In this document: positions 61,500-64,000 of the stretch, piece by piece
Layout: each line of letters opens with the position of its first letter
Numbering within the stretch: position 1 is the first letter of the stretch
NCBI GenBank assembly: GCA_027422505.1
Contig: JAPQWV010001405.1
Location: 26,431-90,430 of the forward strand
Length of the DNA: 64,000 nt
Reading direction: 5' to 3'
DNA from: Craterostigma plantagineum
Taxonomy: Eukaryota > Streptophyta > Magnoliopsida > Lamiales > Linderniaceae
Notes under the pieces: generated by a model
Seen by the model: the letters and a program-made list of their open reading frames with translations, nothing else
Told to the model about the DNA's origin: nothing
Database searches by the model: none
Position numbers and translations under genes: made by a program

Positions 61500-62825
61500 A
61501 AGCCTGTTGACGTGTAGAACGTTGCTCAACTTCGGGAAAGCAGGCACATTCAACTTGCCACGACCGAGAATCCATCCTTTTGCACCACCTCCAAACGTCA
61601 GATCTTTACTCAAGGGGATATATTATATAAGGAATTCTTTGGCACCCGTCATGTGGCGTGAACATTCACTATCGAAGTACCATGAACCTGTCACGTTAGC
61701 TCGCAAGGAAGTATAGACAACATTGCATTTATATACGGATTCTCTACCAGACTTTCTTAGGTGTCAAAACAGCGGTATGTTCACCAGAATTTGATGGAGC
61801 GTCAACTGAAATTTCTCCAGACAAACTTTTCAACACTGATTCTCAATGTTGAGCGGAATGTTGGACGACATTTCAGTCAACATAGATTTCTGCTTTTACG
61901 CCCCCTTTAATTTCCAGCGGAACGGTTTGATATGATCAGGTGCATACAATGATGGCATTTATACGATCTATTCTTTGGCTTACTGACAGCATGCTTCAAA
62001 TTTTCCTTACAAAGACAATCTTAGATCGATCTTTAGAAACAGGATTAGGCACATCAAGAGTAGGCTGAGAATTGAATCCTAAACCTCGTTTATCGAAAAT
62101 ACCTAATGACAGTACCTCATCAAGGGTCTATTTACCTTTGTTCATCTTCGTAAACGTTTCATCAGCTTCATCGACTTGCTTCTGAATTTTATCGATCTCT
62201 GTCTTTTCTCGTCAACACGCTTCCATCTTCTTCATCCCTTCAACAAGACTCTCGATCATCTTCTCGCTTTTCTCGTTTTCCTTCGTCAAGATCTTCACCA
62301 TCTTCATCAGTTCAGAGTTCTTTTCTTTTCCTTCAAAAACTCAACGGACAGCAGTTTGAAGGCATCATCCATCTGGACTCATCACGAACGTCAATTTCTA
62401 ACATGCATCATCAGAACTCACATACCCATCAACACAGTTGAGTCATCATAATCGAAAATAATATTTTTCTCAGATGTTGAGTGCAATGTTGGCTCAACAT
62501 CAGTTACCACAATAAAGCCAATATGATGATCTTCGTCTTCTTCATTGTCCGAGAAGGATTGAATGGTATGAATGCTTAGACTCCTTTGCACACGGTCTTT
62601 ATCTTCATCGTCGGAAGTTCGACCCAAAGTGCTTTACCACGCTTGCGAATGGTGTTCGCTTATTCATTGGCATAATGGCCCCAACCCATGCCATGCATGG
62701 CATTGCACAGATTCCATTTGATATTCTTTTCTCCATCTGGTTGCGTTTGAAGAACGGAGGAGCAGAGTTCGGTTCATTTGCATTCTGGCCTTTCTTGAAT
62801 GTTGGGCCAACATTTGTGCAACATT
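61500..62825 (-). pseudogene. copia gag/protease remnants
   Basis: Frame 62627-62418 (DDEDKDRVQRSLSIHTIQSF, acidic) and a coiled-coil-like Lys/Glu-rich stretch at about 62170-62390 on the minus strand fit the C-terminal gag of Sirevirus-type elements. Other pieces are too broken to assign. Confidence 0.55.
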
Positions 62826-63072
62826 AGTAAAAGATCTCTTGAGAATCTCCTAAAATATCTCCTCGAAGATCTCCCTAAATATAGTAAATATTTAGTTCGA
62901 ATCTTCCATAATCGGCTGATCCCATATCTTCTATTTTTGGTAGATGCAATCTTCTATTTTGGGCATGTAAGACAATATCCGATGTGATCTTCATATCTTC
63001 TATTGTTGGTAAGTGCATCACTTATTTTGTGTATGAAAGAGAAAATCTTTTTCCATATATTCGGCATTAACA

Positions 63073-64000
63073 GAAAGCAAAACAGTCACAGCCTACATGA
63101 ACCAGAGATTAAGTCACTCGCTGATGACCTTGCTATCATGGGGCATCCTTTCCGTTGGCCAATTAACTCCATACGTCTTAGGTGGGCTAGGTGATGAGCT
63201 TATGGAATTGGCTACAGCAATTCGAGTTCGTGATGTACCAATAAGCTTTGAAGATCTCTATGACAAACGTCATGATGAAGAGTTAGTTCAAAATCATGTT
63301 GTCTCCTCGAAAGAAGAAGATGAATCTCAAGTCGTTGTCAACGTTGCATATCGTGGACGTGGAGGTAGAGAAGAAATCGTGGAGGTAGTCGTGGCTTAGA
63401 GGTGATCGCCCTACGAATTCAAACTTTGACGGAAACTACCGCGAGCCTACCTCTCCATATCATTCTAATCAATCCTTCGGTCCACCACCAACATCTGTAT
63501 ATACAAAGCGGCTGGAATCCTTGTATAAACCTAATAAATACGGTAATGACTATATTGTTTGCCAATTATGTGATAAACCAGGGCATAATGCCAAATTCTG
63601 CAGATCAAGGAATTCATCATCAATGCACTTTCAACTTCAAGTGCACTGTGCAAGAAACTCATCTTATCCGTCAGACAATAATGGATACTTGATTCCGGAG
63701 TAATCCATCATATTACCTCCGATCTTGAAAACCTGTCCATACACTCCAATTATGTTGGTAACAATGACGTCATTGTTGGCGATGGTAAAGGCGTCTCTAT
63801 CACCCATTCTGGTTCTTCTTCTCTTAATTCACGTAAGGCATCCTTTGTATTAAATAATGTTTTGTGTGCGCCCCAATTCGCAAAAACCTGATATTCGTAT
63901 CTCAGTTCTGCAAACAAAATCGAGTTTCTATCGTATTTTTCCCTTCTAATTTTCTTGTAAAGGATTTGAGCACGGGGGATCATCTGTTGAAAGGACGAAG
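63073..64000 (+). pseudogene. copia gag C-terminal half, zinc knuckle and protease start
   Basis: Continues the gag begun at 56105: TVTAYMN, IKSLADDLAIMGHP (63105-63145), GLGDELMELATAIRVRDVPI, an Arg/Gly-rich stretch, and the CCHC knuckle CQLCDKPGHNAKFC at 63559-63600. The protease follows with SGVIHHITSDLENLS (63700-63740; the usual DSGAT is altered to DSGVI) and the pre-integrase region to the window edge. Frame breaks lie near 63105, 63395 and 63690. Confidence 0.85.

Larger units (their letters stand above)
56608..63072 (-). mobile_element. Sirevirus-like copia element inserted in gag, minus strand
   Basis: The 3' LTR is at 56608-57285 (minus strand starts TGTTAATGTGG, ends CCAACA). Its purine tract AAAAAGGGGAGAT is at 57286-57298. 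Only the last 247 bp of the 5' LTR remain (62826-63072). The minus-strand order is gag end, integrase, reverse transcriptase, RNase H. About 1.5 kb lies between RNase H and the 3' LTR, longer than in most copia elements and as in Sireviruses. The primer site was lost with the 5' LTR deletion. Confidence 0.8.
55578..64000 (+). mobile_element. Ty1/copia element, 5' half, split by another copia element
   Basis: The 5' LTR ends CTTCA at 56055. The primer site TGGTATCAGAGCC (56056-56068) is complementary to initiator Met tRNA. Gag begins at 56105, breaks off at about 56575 and resumes at 63073 after a 6.5-kb insert, then zinc knuckle and protease follow to the window end. Pol and the 3' LTR are beyond the window. 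Confidence 0.85.

Overview
The window is nuclear DNA of a flowering plant, most likely a eudicot. The evidence is spliced GT-AG genes of plant type (a longin-domain R-SNARE of the VAMP72 group, pantothenate synthetase, a plant Gfo/Idh/MocA oxidoreductase, an SDI1-type TPR protein) set in dense nested plant transposons. I saw no prokaryotic operon, CRISPR array, tRNA or rRNA unit. The only RNA-gene resemblance is a 5S-like block inside an LTR.

Layout. 1-7190: 3' part of a Ty3/gypsy LTR, a broken gypsy integrase, and a Ty1/copia element on the minus strand with both LTRs. 7191-10956: repeated hAT-like ends, then a 2.87-kb hAT element with terminal repeats, 8-bp target duplication and a decayed transposase. 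12150-18158: a Russian-doll MULE locus. A GCGTA-rich outer element holds a 5.1-kb MULE carrying a captured plant-mobile-domain gene, and that gene is interrupted by a 727-bp relative of the outer element with a perfect 9-bp target duplication. 18267-19590: two MITEs. 19736-23960: two real genes tail to tail, VAMP72 (+) and PANC (-). 24090-33400: a Kaonashi-type MULE with a DUF1985/ULP1 gene on +, a MURA transposase on -, and a probable solo LTR between them that carries a very regular array of 12-bp palindromes. 33423-36205: three small DNA elements, one containing a Cassandra-like LTR (5S-like) and a 384-bp foldback. 36432-39282: a PR-1 fragment and a Gfo/Idh/MocA gene (-). 39485-50260: hAT pieces, a truncated LTR with PBS, and two non-autonomous LTR retrotransposons nested head against tail. 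53002-54573: an SDI1-like gene (-). 55578-64000: a copia element (+) whose gag is split by a second, Sirevirus-like copia element (-).

Only about four host genes are present. All four show the same defect: single bases missing from short homopolymers, each breaking a frame that is otherwise conserved and correctly spliced. Because this recurs in unrelated conserved genes, I read it mainly as consensus error of a long-read assembly. Frame breaks in this window, including those in transposons, should therefore not be used alone as proof of pseudogenes.
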